A stretch of DNA of 64,000 nucleotides from Pseudoxanthomonas sp. PXM01 (GCF_014851815.1 NZ_JACVAJ010000002.1:744001-808000); one strand, 5' to 3'; positions 47,224 to 57,261 are shown, counted from the stretch's first letter. The notes: a model not told the origin generated them from the letters alone. Program-made: numbers and translations.

Positions 47224-49067
47224 CGCGTCGCCCCCGTCGCCGGCAGTGCGGCCTGCGGCGCATCGAACGCGGACGGGTCCGTCGTGTCGATGACGTCATC
47301 GGCGATGGGGGTCGGCACGGCAGCCGGCGCGGCCACGCCGGGCTTGTGCGTGTTCTTGGCCTGTGCGGCGAGCCAGGACTCGATGTCGTCCGGCGGCACG
47401 TCCATCAGGCGCAACGTTCCGTCCATGACGTCATGGAACACGGGCGCCGCCACCAGGCCGCCGTAGTAGCCGCCTTCCTGCGAATCGTTGATCACCACGA
47501 CGGCGGCGAAGCGCGGATTGCTGGCCGGCACCAGACCGGCGAAGAACGAGGCGTAGCGGCCCTTCGCGTAGCCGCCGCCCGAGGCGATGCGCGCCGTACC
47601 CGTCTTGCCGGCCACGCGGTAGCCGAGCACACCGGCACGCTTGGCGCCGCCCTGGGTGACCACGGTTTCCATCATGCCAACGACTTCGTGCGCGATCGCC
47701 GGATCCAGCACCTGCGGCGCTTCGCCACGCTGGCCCTTCACGAACGTGGGCGTCACCAGCTTGCCTCCGTTGCCCAGCGCCGAATACGCGCGCGCGATCT
47801 GCAACGGCGTCACCGCCAGGCCATAGCCGTACGACATCGTCGCCTTCTGCAGGCCGTTCCAGCGATCCGGTGGCGCCAGCATGCCGGCGGACTCGCCCGG
47901 AAAGCCGCTACCCGGCTTCTGGCCATAGCCGAAGCTGTGGATGCTCTCGTAGAAGTAGGCGTTAGGCAGCTTCTCGGCGATCTTGATCGAGCCGATGTTG
48001 GAGCTCTTGGTGATGACGCCGGTGACGGTCAGCACGCCGTTGTTCCGCGGCACATCGCGGATGGTGTAGCGGCTGTTCAGCGCCATGTAGCCGGGATTGG
48101 TGTTGACCAGCGTCGACGGCGTGACCACGCCGGCCTTCAAGGCCGTCGATACCGTCAGCGGCTTCATGGTCGAGCCCGGCTCGATCATGTCGGTCAGCGC
48201 GCGGTTGCGGCGCGCATCCGGCTTCACCCGGTCGATCGCGTTGGGGTTGTAGGTCGGCAGGTTGACCATCGCCAGCACTTCGCCCGTGGCCACGTCCATG
48301 ATCACGATGGACCCGCTGCTGGCCTGGTGCTCGAGCAGCGCATTGCGCAATTCCCGGTGCGCCAGGTACTGGATGCGGCGGTCGATGCTGAGCGTCAGAT
48401 CCTTGCCCGGCTGCGCGGAGCGGACCAGGTCGACGTTCTCGACGATGCGGCCGCGGTTGTCGCGGATCACCTTCTGCGCGCCCGGCGTGCCGCTGAGCCA
48501 TTCGTCGAAGGCCAGTTCCAGCCCTTCCTGGCCGCGGTCGTCGATGTTGGTGAAGCCCAGCACGTGGGCCATCGCCGGCCCCTGCGGATAGAAACGGCGG
48601 AACTCGCGCTGTGAGAACACACCGGGAATCTTGTGCGCAAGGATCTTCTGCGCCTCGTCCGGATTGATCCGGCGCTTGAGGTACAGGAACTCCTTGTCGG
48701 CCTTCTGCGACAGGCGATTGGTCAGATGGTCCAGCGGCACGCCCAGCGCCTGCGCCAGCTCGGGCAGGCGATCCGGGGTCTTCAGCAGTTCCTGTGGATT
48801 GCCCCACACCGATTCCACCGGCGACGACACGGCCACCGGCTCGCCGTTGCGGTCGGTGATCATGCCGCGCGAGGTCGGAATCGGAATCTCGCGCAGGAAG
48901 CGTGCATCGCCCTGCCGCTGGTAGAAATCGTGGTTGATCAGCTGCACGTAGGCCGCACGACCGACCAGGCTGACCGAGCACAGGCCCATCGCGCCGAGCA
49001 CCAGCGCCAGGCGGCCGCGCAGGTTGAAGCGGGCACGGTTGCGGTTCTTGGCGGGCGCGGTGTTCAT
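47220..49067 (-). CDS. ftsI: Penicillin-binding protein 3, FtsI
   Basis: The protein has 615 residues. A basic tail and one transmembrane helix (about 22-45) are followed by the PBP dimer domain and the transpeptidase domain with SxxK in PGSTMKPLT, SxN in KSSN and KTGT in VAGKTGTAR. It is the septal transpeptidase. The C-terminal 50 residues are Ala/Pro-rich and extend beyond the usual end. Confidence 0.97.
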   Translation of the reverse strand: MNTAPAKNRNRARFNLRGRLALVLGAMGLCSVSLVGRAAYVQLINHDFYQRQGDARFLREIPIPTSRGMITDRNGEPVAVSSPVESVWGNPQELLKTPDRLPELAQALGVPLDHLTNRLSQKADKEFLYLKRRINPDEAQKILAHKIPGVFSQREFRRFYPQGPAMAHVLGFTNIDDRGQEGLELAFDEWLSGTPGAQKVIRDNRGRIVENVDLVRSAQPGKDLTLSIDRRIQYLAHRELRNALLEHQASSGSIVIMDVATGEVLAMVNLPTYNPNAIDRVKPDARRNRALTDMIEPGSTMKPLTVSTALKAGVVTPSTLVNTNPGYMALNSRYTIRDVPRNNGVLTVTGVITKSSNIGSIKIAEKLPNAYFYESIHSFGYGQKPGSGFPGESAGMLAPPDRWNGLQKATMSYGYGLAVTPLQIARAYSALGNGGKLVTPTFVKGQRGEAPQVLDPAIAHEVVGMMETVVTQGGAKRAGVLGYRVAGKTGTARIASGGGYAKGRYASFFAGLVPASNPRFAAVVVINDSQEGGYYGGLVAAPVFHDVMDGTLRLMDVPPDDIESWLAAQAKNTHKPGVAAPAAVPTPIADDVIDTTDPSAFDAPQAALPATGATR

Positions 49068-49327
49068 GGGCGGATCACCACCACGTCGGCCGCTTCCGGG
49101 GACTTCATGCCCAGGCGCACGCGCGCGACCTGGTCGATGCGCGTGGCCTCGGCGACCGTGGCCTGTTCGAGCTGCAGCCGGCCGAACTCGACGTTCAGCT
49201 CATCGCGCGCGCGTTCCAGCCGCGTCACTTCGTCGAACAGCACGCGATGACGATGGCGCGCGTAGACCACGCCGATCGCCGAGGCGATGTTGGCCAGCAC
49301 CAGCACAATGATCAGGAAGCGGCTCAT
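49064..49327 (-). CDS. ftsL: Cell division protein FtsL
   Basis: The protein has 87 residues with one N-terminal helix ([19 protein letters not shown]) and a short periplasmic coiled coil rich in Leu/Glu/Arg. It bridges FtsQ/FtsB to FtsW/FtsI. It has overlaps of 4 nt with rsmH upstream and ftsI downstream. Identified by position and topology as well as sequence. Confidence 0.92.
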   Translation of the reverse strand: MSRFLIIVLVLANIASAIGVVYARHRHRVLFDEVTRLERARDELNVEFGRLQLEQATVAEATRIDQVARVRLGMKSPEAADVVVIRP

Positions 49328-50292
49328 GCGGCCACCTCCAGCTTTTCCGCCACGCGCAGCACGGCGCTGCGGGCGCGCGGGTTGGACGAAATCTCGTCGG
49401 CCTCACCCTTCTGCCCACTACCGATGGCGCGCAGCGTGGGGGTGAAGTCGATCGCCACCGGCAGGCGGCGATTGGCCGGCGGTGCCTTGGCGTGCTTGTT
49501 GATGAACTGCTTGACGATACGGTCTTCCAGCGAATGGAAGCTGATCACCGCCAGCCGACCACCGACCTTCAGTCGCGCCAGCGCCGCGTCCAGCCCGGCT
49601 TCAAGGTCGGCCAGTTCGCGATTGATGTGGATGCGGATGCCCTGGAAGCTGCGCGTGGCCGGGTGAATCTTCTCGCCGCGCGGCATCACCGACGCGATCA
49701 CGGCGGCGAGGTCACCGGTGCGGGTGAACGGCTGGGTGGCACGACGCGCGACAATGGCGCGCGCAATGCGGCGACTCTGCTTCTCCTCGCCGTAGGTCCA
49801 CAGCACGTCGGCGATCTCGCGCTCGTCGGCGCGCGCGATCCACGCGGCGGCGCTTTCACCGGACTCCGGATCCATGCGCATGTCGAGCGGGCCGTCCTTG
49901 CCGAAGCTGAAACCGCGCTCAGCCACGTCGAGTTGCGGCGACGACACGCCCAAGTCCAGCAGCACGCCGTCGAGGCCTGCGGCCGTTTCGCTCCACTGCG
50001 CGAGCGAAGCGAAGCTGCCGCGGAAGATCGACACGCGCGCATCGCCCGCGAACGTCTGTTCGGCATGCGCGATCGCGTCGGGATCCTTGTCCATCAACAG
50101 CAGCCGGCCTCCCGGGCCGAGTTGTTGCAGCACGCCGCGCGCGTGGCCTCCGCGCCCGAAGGTGCCGTCCAGGTATGTTCCGTCCTCTTTCACCTGCAGC
50201 CCTTCCATGACCTGCGTGTACAACACCGGCAAGTGCAGCGCTGGGAGGTGACCGGCCGGCGCGGACTGCCGCTTGCCGTCACCGGTGCTCAC
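49324..50292 (-). CDS. rsmH: 16S rRNA (cytosine1402-N4)-methyltransferase RsmH
   Basis: The protein has 322 residues. It shows the SAM motif [39 protein letters not shown] and the late motif [16 protein letters not shown]. It methylates C1402 in the ribosomal P site. It is the second gene of the dcw cluster and overlaps mraZ by 4 nt. Confidence 0.97.
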   Translation of the reverse strand: MSTGDGKRQSAPAGHLPALHLPVLYTQVMEGLQVKEDGTYLDGTFGRGGHARGVLQQLGPGGRLLLMDKDPDAIAHAEQTFAGDARVSIFRGSFASLAQWSETAAGLDGVLLDLGVSSPQLDVAERGFSFGKDGPLDMRMDPESGESAAAWIARADEREIADVLWTYGEEKQSRRIARAIVARRATQPFTRTGDLAAVIASVMPRGEKIHPATRSFQGIRIHINRELADLEAGLDAALARLKVGGRLAVISFHSLEDRIVKQFINKHAKAPPANRRLPVAIDFTPTLRAIGSGQKGEADEISSNPRARSAVLRVAEKLEVAA

Positions 50293-50759
50293 AAGCGCAG
50301 CTCGAGCATGTGTGCGCTCAGATCGTCGTCAGTGAGGGTCTGACGGATCTGCGCGTGGTGCGCCTGCTCGCTCCAGAGTTCGAATTTCTCGCCCATGCCC
50401 AGCAGCACGGCCTTCTTCTCGATGCCCACCGCGCTGCGATGGCTGGCCGGGATGCTGATGCGCCCGTTGCCGTCCAGTTCGACCGGCGATGCCGCGCCGA
50501 TGAGCTTCAGCTGCAGGCTGCGGTGCGCCTTCTGGGTGCTGGGCAGCTTGCTGACGTCGTCGCGGACGCGCTGCCAGACCTTCTCGGGGTACAGGTACAG
50601 GCTGCCGCCTTCGAACGGGTTGTAGGTGATCACCAGGCGGTTGCCGCACTCGCGCGCGACGAGGTCGCGGTACGCGGTGGGCACCGCGAGCCGTCCCTTG
50701 TCGTCCACTGTGATGGCGGTCTCACCCTGAAACACAGCCCCTGCCTTCCCGACGCTCAT
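50289..50759 (-). CDS. mraZ: Transcriptional regulator MraZ
   Basis: The protein has 156 residues, with two AbrB-like SpoVT domains (about 10-55 and 85-130): [22 protein letters not shown] and [17 protein letters not shown]. MraZ forms rings and binds direct repeats ahead of its own gene to repress or tune the dcw operon. Just such repeats lie at 50770-50819. No clear ribosome site is seen before ATG 50759. Confidence 0.95.
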   Translation of the reverse strand: MSVGKAGAVFQGETAITVDDKGRLAVPTAYRDLVARECGNRLVITYNPFEGGSLYLYPEKVWQRVRDDVSKLPSTQKAHRSLQLKLIGAASPVELDGNGRISIPASHRSAVGIEKKAVLLGMGEKFELWSEQAHHAQIRQTLTDDDLSAHMLELRL

Positions 50760-50769
50760 TGAGCGATCA

Positions 50770-50819
50770 ATTGAACCACGAAAAACCACTGAAAACCCGG
50801 TTTTCCCTCTGTTGCCCAC
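50770..50819 (-). promoter_or_regulatory. MraZ operator: five direct repeats with 10-nt period
   Basis: Read on the minus strand, five consecutive 10-mers begin GTGGG, GAGGG, CGGGT, GTGGT and GTGGT; the G pair recurs every 10 nt, one helical turn. This matches the known MraZ target, repeated TGGG-like boxes at one-turn spacing. The last repeat ends 10 nt before the ATG. A TTGACA -35 candidate lies upstream at 50838-50843, so the repeats overlap the expected -10, start and leader. Confidence 0.8.
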
Positions 50820-50915
50820 CTTAGCAGCGCGCACAGGGTTGTCAACAGGAAGAACGACCTGAAATCACTTGGCGGATCAATGGCTTGCAGCAAACTTCAG
50901 AGACTTGTTCAAGCC

Positions 50916-50924
50916 TTATCCACA
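50916..50924 (+). promoter_or_regulatory. Consensus DnaA box
   Basis: TTATCCACA is a perfect DnaA 9-mer. It stands alone, in the gap between mraZ and the NRDE gene, about 75 nt upstream of the mraZ -35 candidate. Binding is inferred from sequence only. Confidence 0.45.
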
Positions 50925-50937
50925 AGTTGCTGTTTCG

Positions 50938-50952
50938 TCTCAAATTTTGAGA
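50938..50952. promoter_or_regulatory. A/T-rich palindrome TCTCAAA-T-TTTGAGA
   Basis: A perfect 7-bp inverted repeat around a single T lies about 100 nt ahead of the NRDE gene. Its dyad symmetry suits a dimeric regulator; which one is unknown. Confidence 0.35.
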
Positions 50953-51054
50953 TTGAGGAATGATTCAGTGAGGTGACCGTCGTTTCACATGAACGCTGGC
51001 GTGGGCGCGTCGGCAGGAGTGGAACTGCGCAAACCGGGGGCCCAGAATCGGCCC

Positions 51055-51825
51055 ATGTGCCTTGTCGCCCTCGCCTGGAAAGTCCACCCACGCTGGCGCC
51101 TGCTGCTGGCCGGCAATCGCGACGAGTTCCACGGCCGCCCCACCGCCCCGCTCGCCCATTGGGTGGCGTCGCCGGATCTGATGGCGGGGCAGGACCTGCA
51201 GTCGGGCGGAACCTGGGCCGGCGTGGACGCCGGCGGCCGAATGGCGGTGGTGACCAACGTGCGCGACCCGGCCATCCAGGTGCCGGGCGCCCCGTCCCGC
51301 GGCCAGCTGGCGGCGGGGTTCCTGCAATCGCCCGACAGCGCCGACCATCGCGCCACCGGCCTGCTGGTAGCCGCCGAGGTCTTCGCCCCCTTCAACCTGC
51401 TGCTGGCCGATGCGGAGGATTGCGAGTACCTCAGCAACTACCCCACGCCCCGCCGGCTCTCGCTCGCCCCGGGCGTGCACGGTCTTTCCAATGGCGACCT
51501 CGACGAACCCTGGCCGAAGACGATGGCGCTGAAGCAGCGCCTGGCTGGCTGGCTGACCTCGGACGATGAAGACGTGTCGCCGCTCTGGCAGGCGCTGGCG
51601 GACGAGACGCAGGCGCCCGACGATCGCCTGCCCGATACGGGCGTCGGCATCGACCTCGAACGCATGTTGTCGCCCGCCTTCATCCGCGGCGACCGCTACG
51701 GGACGCGCGCCAGCACGCTGATCGCCATCGACCATGCGGGGCATGGCTGGATCAGCGAGCGGAGATTCGGGCCGGAGGGGGTGTTCGAGGGAGAGACGAC
51801 GCTGCGGATCGGGGCTTGGGCGTAG
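51055..51825 (+). CDS. NRDE (TANGO2-like) family protein
   Basis: The protein has 256 residues beginning MCLVALAWKVHPRW. The family signature GNRDEF is at 20-25, and Cys2 becomes N-terminal after Met removal, as in Ntn-hydrolase-like relatives. TANGO2 homologues have been linked to haem or lipid handling; the bacterial role is not settled. The start at 51055 gives the conserved MCL N-terminus. A CAGAAT hexamer ends 7 nt before it, so a leaderless transcript is possible. Confidence 0.87.
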   Translation: MCLVALAWKVHPRWRLLLAGNRDEFHGRPTAPLAHWVASPDLMAGQDLQSGGTWAGVDAGGRMAVVTNVRDPAIQVPGAPSRGQLAAGFLQSPDSADHRATGLLVAAEVFAPFNLLLADAEDCEYLSNYPTPRRLSLAPGVHGLSNGDLDEPWPKTMALKQRLAGWLTSDDEDVSPLWQALADETQAPDDRLPDTGVGIDLERMLSPAFIRGDRYGTRASTLIAIDHAGHGWISERRFGPEGVFEGETTLRIGAWA

Positions 51826-51850
51826 CCAGCTGCTCTGCAGCTGAAAGTCG

Positions 51851-51875
51851 GTGATCGCGACTTACGTCGCTCCCA
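51851..51875. repeat. REP-like short inverted repeat (copy 1)
   Basis: On the minus strand TGTGGGAGCGACGTAAGTCGCG contains the stem GCGAC/GTCGC. A second copy lies at 58712-58740 in the opposite orientation. Both sit between convergent genes, as usual for REP elements of this family. Confidence 0.55.
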
Positions 51876-51913
51876 CAAAAACCCTCAAGAGATATCCGAA
51901 CTGCGCTTCACCA

Positions 51914-52033
51914 GCCCCCTGAGTCAGGGGGCAATTCGCATCAACGGTGCGAATGGGGGTGTGGCAGCGACGGCCCGGGGCCCGAAGTTCGCGCAGCGAA
52001 CTTTGGGAGCTGCATCGCGCGTCGCGCGATGCA
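51914..52033. repeat. Array of four perfect hairpins beside rnpB
   Basis: Four perfect stems follow one another: 51914-51920/51926-51932 (7 bp), 51934-51940/51948-51954 (7 bp), 51985-51992/51996-52003 (8 bp) and 52011-52020/52024-52033 (10 bp). They lie just past the 3' end of the RNase P RNA. None has a T-run, so they are not ordinary terminators. Confidence 0.6.
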
Positions 52034-52039
52034 GTTGGC

Positions 52040-52392
52040 GGCGGAGCCGGCCGGTAAGCCGGGTTCTGTCGTGGACAGTCATTCCTCTAGGCGCAACGTC
52101 ACCGTTACGCTCAAGCAACCTACCCGGAGACACTGCGGGCCGCAGCATAGCCTCCCTATTTGGTCTTGCTCCCGGTGGGGTTTGCCGTGCCGGTCCGTTG
52201 CCGGACTCGCGGTGCGCTCTTACCGCACCATTTCACCCTTGCCACGCATTCCGAAGAACCGTTCGGCGGTATCTTTCTGTTGCACTTTCCGTCGGCTCGC
52301 GCCGCCCAGGCGTTACCTGGCACCGTGCCCTGTGGAGCCCGGACTTTCCTCGGCATCGTTTCCAATGACGCGACTGTCTGGCCGACTCCGCC
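52040..52392 (-). ncRNA. rnpB: RNase P RNA (class A)
   Basis: The ribozyme subunit of RNase P, about 353 nt, removes tRNA leaders. On the minus strand it shows the conserved core GAGGAAAGTCCGGGCTCC, GGTAAGAGCGCACC and the 3' segment ACAGAACCCGGCTTA. The ends pair as helix P1: 52380-52392 with 52040-52052, 13 bp with one G-U. End points are set from this pairing, so true ends may differ by a few bases. Open frames crossing it are spurious. Confidence 0.96.
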
Positions 52393-52435
52393 ATGGGTAT
52401 TGTCGCACGGCGATCCGCGGAACCGGACTGGCGCC

Positions 52436-52933
52436 TCACTCGAGCGTATCGACCCACTCCCGTACCTCCGCTGCGCCCACCGGCCAGCGCAGCGTCCGCC
52501 CCAACTGTCGAGACAGTCCGGCGGCGCATATCAGCCGGGGTGTGCTGCTGCCGTAGCCCACGGTCACAGGCGGCAAGCGCTCCGCCAGCGAGGACGGCTC
52601 GGCCTCCTCATGGATCACCCTGCCGTCCCCATCGCGCAGGCGAAGCGCGAGCGCCCGCATCACGATGCCATGAGCATTACAACGAACCCCCATCCTGGTC
52701 TCGGTGACACCGACCTCGGGAAGTCGGGTGCCCGCCGGAAAATCCCGCGCGATCACGAAGGGTGAACGGGTCCATGCTCGCCATTCCCCCTCGGACAACT
52801 CGAGGGTGCCGGTATCCACCTGCTGCGAATCCGCCTGGTCAGGCATCGTCCGCACCCACTCGGCGCGGACATGCGGCACCGATGCCAGCCCGCAACACAT
52901 CAACAACCAAGCCGATTTTTTCACCCTGCGCAT
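52436..52933 (-). CDS. Small secreted protein of unknown function
   Basis: The protein has 165 residues beginning MRRVKKSAWLLMCCGLASVPHVRA, a signal peptide with likely cleavage after ARA or VRA and an N-terminal mature EWV. The mature part of about 140 residues has two or three cysteines (RCNA, ICAAG) and ends EVREWVDTLE. I recognise no domain. An alternative upstream start exists at 52991. It lies between rnpB and rsmI and has codon usage typical of its neighbours, so it is probably real. Function unknown. Confidence 0.6.
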   Translation of the reverse strand: MRRVKKSAWLLMCCGLASVPHVRAEWVRTMPDQADSQQVDTGTLELSEGEWRAWTRSPFVIARDFPAGTRLPEVGVTETRMGVRCNAHGIVMRALALRLRDGDGRVIHEEAEPSSLAERLPPVTVGYGSSTPRLICAAGLSRQLGRTLRWPVGAAEVREWVDTLE

Positions 52934-53012
52934 CCCCGGTGGATCCTGCAACCGACACGGCGACGGCGCAGAGGATGAAACGACGGACATGCCACCGTGG
53001 CGCGATGATCGA

Positions 53013-53831
53013 TCAACTTCCGTACAACGCCTTGCGCGGCGCGCCGGTGATCTCGGCGGCGAGCTTGGCGGCCGCCGATGGTGGCAAATGCTCGTTGAGC
53101 AGGGCGTAGACGCGGCGACCTTCGACCAGCCGCGCATCCAGGTCGTCGCCGGCGCCCTGCACCATCACCACGAACTCGCCCTTGCGCTGGTTGTCGTCGG
53201 CCTCGACGCGCTGCTGCAGGTCCGCCAGCGTGCCGTCGAGGACGGTCTCGAACAGCTTGGTCAGCTCGCGTGCCAGCACGGCCGGACGGTCGTCGCCGAA
53301 GGCCGCGCGCATGTCGGCCAGCGATTCGGCGATACGGTGCGAGGACTCGTAGAACACCAGCGTGCGTGTCTCGCCGGCCAGTCGCTGCAGCTGCTCCCGC
53401 CGCGCGGAGGCTTTCGCTGGCAGGAAGCCTTCGAAGGTGAACCGGTCGCTGGGCAGCCCCGCCACGCTGAGCGCGGCGATGGCAGCACAGGCACCCGGCA
53501 GCGGACTGACCTTGATGCCCGCAGCGCGCGCCGCGCGGACCAGGCGGAAGCCGGGATCGCTGACCAGGGGGGTGCCGGCGTCGCTGACCAGAGCCAGCGA
53601 TTCGCCGGCCAGCAGGCGCTCGACCACGCGCTGCGACAAGGCATCCTCGTTGTGCTCGTGCAAGGCCAGCAGCGGCGTGGACACGCCGAAGTGCGACATC
53701 AGCTGGCCGCTGCGGCGGGTGTCCTCCGCACAGATCGCCGCCACGCCCCGCAGGGTCTCCAGCGCGCGCGGCGTCAGGTCGCCCAGGTTGCCGATCGGGG
53801 TGGCGACGATGAACAGGGTTCCGGCTGGCAT
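53013..53831 (-). CDS. rsmI: 16S rRNA (cytidine1402-2'-O)-methyltransferase RsmI
   Basis: The protein has 272 residues, a tetrapyrrole-methylase fold with GTLFIVATPIGNLGDLTPRA, CAEDTRRSGQL, LVSDAGTPLVSDPG and LPGACAAIAAL. It methylates the same C1402 as RsmH, also encoded in this window. It is divergent from lpoA over 62 nt, in which TAGAAT (plus, 53857-53862) and TACGAT (minus, 53861-53866) may be overlapping -10 boxes. Confidence 0.96.
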   Translation of the reverse strand: MPAGTLFIVATPIGNLGDLTPRALETLRGVAAICAEDTRRSGQLMSHFGVSTPLLALHEHNEDALSQRVVERLLAGESLALVSDAGTPLVSDPGFRLVRAARAAGIKVSPLPGACAAIAALSVAGLPSDRFTFEGFLPAKASARREQLQRLAGETRTLVFYESSHRIAESLADMRAAFGDDRPAVLARELTKLFETVLDGTLADLQQRVEADDNQRKGEFVVMVQGAGDDLDARLVEGRRVYALLNEHLPPSAAAKLAAEITGAPRKALYGS

Positions 53832-53893
53832 TCCAGTGGGGCTCGGTGGCTGGGGGTAGAATCGTAGCCGGTTCCCCTGCCTGAACACCGACG

Positions 53894-55312
53894 ATGCCCT
53901 TGGACCTGCCTGTCGCCCGCACGCTTTCTGCACGCATCCGTCCCGCCCGGACCCTGGTGGCCCTGCTGCTGGTCGCCTTTCTGGCCAGCTGCGCGACCAC
54001 GCCGGGCGCAGGTCCCACCCCCTCGGCGGCGCGTTTTGCGCCGGCGTTCGCCAGTGCCGCGACGCTGGCCCGCCAGGATGCCGCCCTCACCGGCCAGGCG
54101 CGCAGCGACAACGCACGCGAAATCGACCGCCTGCTGGCCACGCTGGACGACGCCACCCTCACCCGCGATGCCGCCGCCCTGCCCGCGGGCGACCCGCTGT
54201 ACAACTTCGCCGGCCGTGCGCTGCAACGCCGCGGCCTGCCGCTGCCGCGTCCGTTCGATCGCGGCACGCAATGGCGCTTCGATACCGCCAATCGCCCGCC
54301 TGCCGAGTCCGACGGCTACCGGCCGCCGGTGAAGCTGGCCGTGCTGCTGCCCCTGTCGGGCAACCTCGCCACCGCCGCCGCGCCCGTGCGTGACGGGCTG
54401 CTCGCGGGTTACTACGGCGAACGCCGCCGCCGCCCCGACATCCAGTTCTACGACACCACCGGCACGGCCGCCGGCGCGACCGCCGCCTATGCGCGCGCCA
54501 CCGCCGAGGGCGCCGACTTCGTGATCGGTCCGCTCGGTCGCGACGAGGTGAGCGCACTGTTCCAGCAACCGCAGCTGGCCACCCCGCTGCTGGTGCTCAA
54601 CCGCGGCACGGTGGCCGTGCCGGAGGGCAACGCCGGTTTCTCGCTGGCGCCCGAAGACGACGGTCTGGCCGCAGCGGAGTATCTGTTCGCGCGCGAGCGG
54701 CGGACGGCGCTCGTCATCGAAGGCAGCGACGACAACGGACGCCGCGCCTCGCAGGCGTTCGCCGAACGTTTCGCCGAACGCGGCGGCAAGGTCACGCGCG
54801 TGATCCGCGTGCAGGATGTCCCGGGCGATCTGTCGGCCGTGCTCGCCACCGCCGCGCAGGAGGGCGCCGATGCGGTGTTCCTGGCGGTCCGCGGAAACAC
54901 CGCGCGCGCGCTGACGCCGCAGCTGGCGCTGGCCGGCCTGGGCGGCAAGACGCGCGTGGGCACCTCGCAGCTGACCTCGGGCACCGGAAAACCCGAAGAA
55001 GACATGGCACTGGATGGCATCGCGTTCCCGACCGAAGCCTGGACCTCGCGTGGCGTGCCGGCCCTGCCCGCCGCCAGCGTCACCGGCGAGCGCGTGCCGA
55101 CCGCGCGCGGTCCGGCCGCGCGCCTGTTCGCGTTCGGCTACGACGCCTGGCTGCTGACCGCGTATCTCGAGAAGCTGGCGTTGGGCGCCAACACCGAGTT
55201 GCGCGGCGCCACCGGCCGCCTGCAGCTGGACGGCTTCGGCAACGTGGTGCGCACGCCGTCGTGGTCGACCTTCACCGCTGGCCGCCCTGCCCCCATCGCG
55301 GATGGCGGTTGA
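53894..55312 (+). CDS. lpoA: LpoA-like penicillin-binding protein activator lipoprotein
   Basis: The protein has 472 residues. The signal peptide ends in the lipobox FLASC (Cys33). The C-terminal domain (about 115-460) is a periplasmic-binding-protein fold: [22 protein letters not shown] and [16 protein letters not shown]. LpoA activates PBP1A from the outer membrane. At 472 residues it is about 200 shorter than the E. coli protein, the difference being the N-terminal TPR domain. It overlaps yraN by 11 nt. Confidence 0.85.
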   Translation: MPLDLPVARTLSARIRPARTLVALLLVAFLASCATTPGAGPTPSAARFAPAFASAATLARQDAALTGQARSDNAREIDRLLATLDDATLTRDAAALPAGDPLYNFAGRALQRRGLPLPRPFDRGTQWRFDTANRPPAESDGYRPPVKLAVLLPLSGNLATAAAPVRDGLLAGYYGERRRRPDIQFYDTTGTAAGATAAYARATAEGADFVIGPLGRDEVSALFQQPQLATPLLVLNRGTVAVPEGNAGFSLAPEDDGLAAAEYLFARERRTALVIEGSDDNGRRASQAFAERFAERGGKVTRVIRVQDVPGDLSAVLATAAQEGADAVFLAVRGNTARALTPQLALAGLGGKTRVGTSQLTSGTGKPEEDMALDGIAFPTEAWTSRGVPALPAASVTGERVPTARGPAARLFAFGYDAWLLTAYLEKLALGANTELRGATGRLQLDGFGNVVRTPSWSTFTAGRPAPIADGG

Positions 55313-55691
55313 CCGGCGCGCCCGCGGGCACGCCGTCGAAGTCGCCGCGCGCGATCTGCTGCGGCGGGAAGGCCTGACCGAGCTCGCCACCAACGCGAAC
55401 TACCGCGGCGGCGAACTCGACCTGGTGATGCAGGATGCCCGCCGGCCCGGTGCGTCGACGGTCGTGTTCGTCGAAGTGCGTTATCGCCAGTCGCAAGCGT
55501 TCGGCGGCGGCGCGGCGTCCGTCGACGTCGGCAAGCGCCGCCGCCTGGTGCACGCGGCGCAACGCTTCCTGCAGGACCATCCGGCGCTCGCCGACGCGCC
55601 GTGCCGCTTTGACGTGGTGGATGCACAGGGCGATCCCGCTTCGCCCCGGCTCGAGTGGATCCGCGACGCCTTCCGCGCGGACGAGGTGTGA
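55302..55691 (+). CDS. yraN: YraN / UPF0102 family endonuclease-like protein
   Basis: The protein has 129 residues, a PD-(D/E)xK nuclease-like fold: [25 protein letters not shown] and FVEVRYR, where Arg replaces the usual Lys of EVK. It is encoded after lpoA in many gammaproteobacteria. The precise role, probably in DNA repair or recombination, is not established. The stop lies 3 nt from the stop of the convergent flavoprotein gene. Confidence 0.9.
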   Translation: MAVDRRARGHAVEVAARDLLRREGLTELATNANYRGGELDLVMQDARRPGASTVVFVEVRYRQSQAFGGGAASVDVGKRRRLVHAAQRFLQDHPALADAPCRFDVVDAQGDPASPRLEWIRDAFRADEV

Positions 55692-55694
55692 CCG

Positions 55695-57095
55695 CTACAG
55701 CCCGGCCGACAGCAGCAGTTCGCGCGCGAGCCCGTGCCGGCGCTGCGATGACGACGTCCCTGCCCTCAGCGTTGACGCCAGCGCGGCCGCCGCCGTGCGC
55801 AGTTCGGGGACGGCGGTGATTTCCCACAGATGCCCACGCAGCAGCGGCCCGAGGCAGTAGAGCCCGCGCACTGGTGCACCATGACGATCGAGTACCTGCA
55901 GGTCGTCGCCGACCTCGGCACCCAGGCCATGCGGATCGGACACCAGCAGGCCCGCTTCGACCAGGTGCGACACCAGCGGATGCGTCGTGCGCACGATGTC
56001 GGTATCCAACCCGGTGGCGCGGATGACGTAGTCGTACTGCGCCACATCCGCCTGCTCCTCACCACGCCCGCGCAGCAGCACTTCCGCACCTTGCGCGCGC
56101 AGGCCGGCGCGCAGCAGGCGCGCGGCACGCACCTGCAGCTGCCCGCTCGCCTGCAGCCCCTCGATCACCTCGGCGACGCGCGGTGCGATGCGGTGCCGCG
56201 CCACTTCCCAGTGCGATCGCAGGTGGCGCAGGAACCGCGCGCGCTGCGCGTCGGGCAGGCTGCGCCAGAACGCCTGCGTGTGCGGCCGCAGGCCGTCCAC
56301 CACGCTGCGCCAGTCCGGCGCGACATGGACGAGCGAACGGACGGCAGCGAGCAATGCACGCAGGTCGCGCCCGCCCAGCGCCTGGCGGATGCTCGGCGGC
56401 AGTTCGATGGCCGGTCCCGCCACGGCAGCATGCGCGCGCGGCAACAGTCCATGGCGCGAGATCGCGGTCAGTCCGCCCCGATGTCCGCGTGCGGCCAGCG
56501 TCGCCGCCACGTCGGCCATGGTCAGCCCGGTACCGACGATCAGCACGCGTGCGTCCGTCTCGATGCGTTCCAGCGCATCGTCCTGCCAGGGCCAACCGAT
56601 GTAGCGCGGACTCTGCGCGAGCCGCGGCCCGATGCCCGCCAGACGTTGCGGCGGCAACGCACCCAGCGCCAGCACCACGCGGTCGCTGGCGAAGTAGCCG
56701 CCATCGTCCAGGTGCACGCGATAGCCCTCGCCGACGCGTGTGATCGCGATGGCTTCCTGCCGTATCAGCGACAGATTGCCGGCGGCTTCATGCGCCTCAC
56801 GCAGGCGTTCGGCCAGATAGTCGCCGTATGCGACGCGCGGCAGGAACTCGTCGCGACCGCGCGGCCCCAGGCTGAGCCACGTCGCGAAGTCGTCCGGTCT
56901 GTCGGGATGCGTCCCCAACAGGCCGGCACGCACGTTGAGCAGGTGTTCCGGACGCGCTTGTCCGTACGCCACGCCGCGCGCGAAGGTATCGCCCACGCCG
57001 ACCAGGCACACCTCCGGTGCGCCTTCCTCCGTCGACGCCAGCTGTGTCGCCAGCACGCTGCCGCTGAAACCCGCTCCCACGATGGTGATGCGCAT
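55695..57095 (-). CDS. FAD/NAD(P)-binding oxidoreductase of the PF13454 type
   Basis: The protein has 466 residues. The N-terminal dinucleotide fold is MRITIVGAGFSGSVLA (1-16), and a second motif VLIVGTGLTMADVA occurs near 190. The typical insert HLLNVRAGLLGTHPDRPDDFATWL matches the NAD_binding_9 group, whose substrates are mostly unknown. The start MRITIVG is clear. The divergent promoter region on its right contains an 18-nt perfect palindrome. The functional call is limited to flavoprotein. Confidence 0.8.
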   Translation of the reverse strand: MRITIVGAGFSGSVLATQLASTEEGAPEVCLVGVGDTFARGVAYGQARPEHLLNVRAGLLGTHPDRPDDFATWLSLGPRGRDEFLPRVAYGDYLAERLREAHEAAGNLSLIRQEAIAITRVGEGYRVHLDDGGYFASDRVVLALGALPPQRLAGIGPRLAQSPRYIGWPWQDDALERIETDARVLIVGTGLTMADVAATLAARGHRGGLTAISRHGLLPRAHAAVAGPAIELPPSIRQALGGRDLRALLAAVRSLVHVAPDWRSVVDGLRPHTQAFWRSLPDAQRARFLRHLRSHWEVARHRIAPRVAEVIEGLQASGQLQVRAARLLRAGLRAQGAEVLLRGRGEEQADVAQYDYVIRATGLDTDIVRTTHPLVSHLVEAGLLVSDPHGLGAEVGDDLQVLDRHGAPVRGLYCLGPLLRGHLWEITAVPELRTAAAALASTLRAGTSSSQRRHGLARELLLSAGL

Positions 57096-57261
57096 GTATG
57101 TCTCCGGTCGATTGGGCCGGCCGATTTCTAGCAGCCGCGTCTCGGGCGGATGTAAGGAATCGGTTAGCTCGACACGCACAAGGGAAGCCGGACGATCACG
57201 CTGCGCGCGAAGACGTTGATTTACCGGCGCTGACACGGGATCCCGGATGGACATAGCGAAG

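Noticed and set aside
52029..52765. Plus-strand frames across 52.0-52.8 kb
   Set aside because: They cross the RNase P RNA and have no protein signature.
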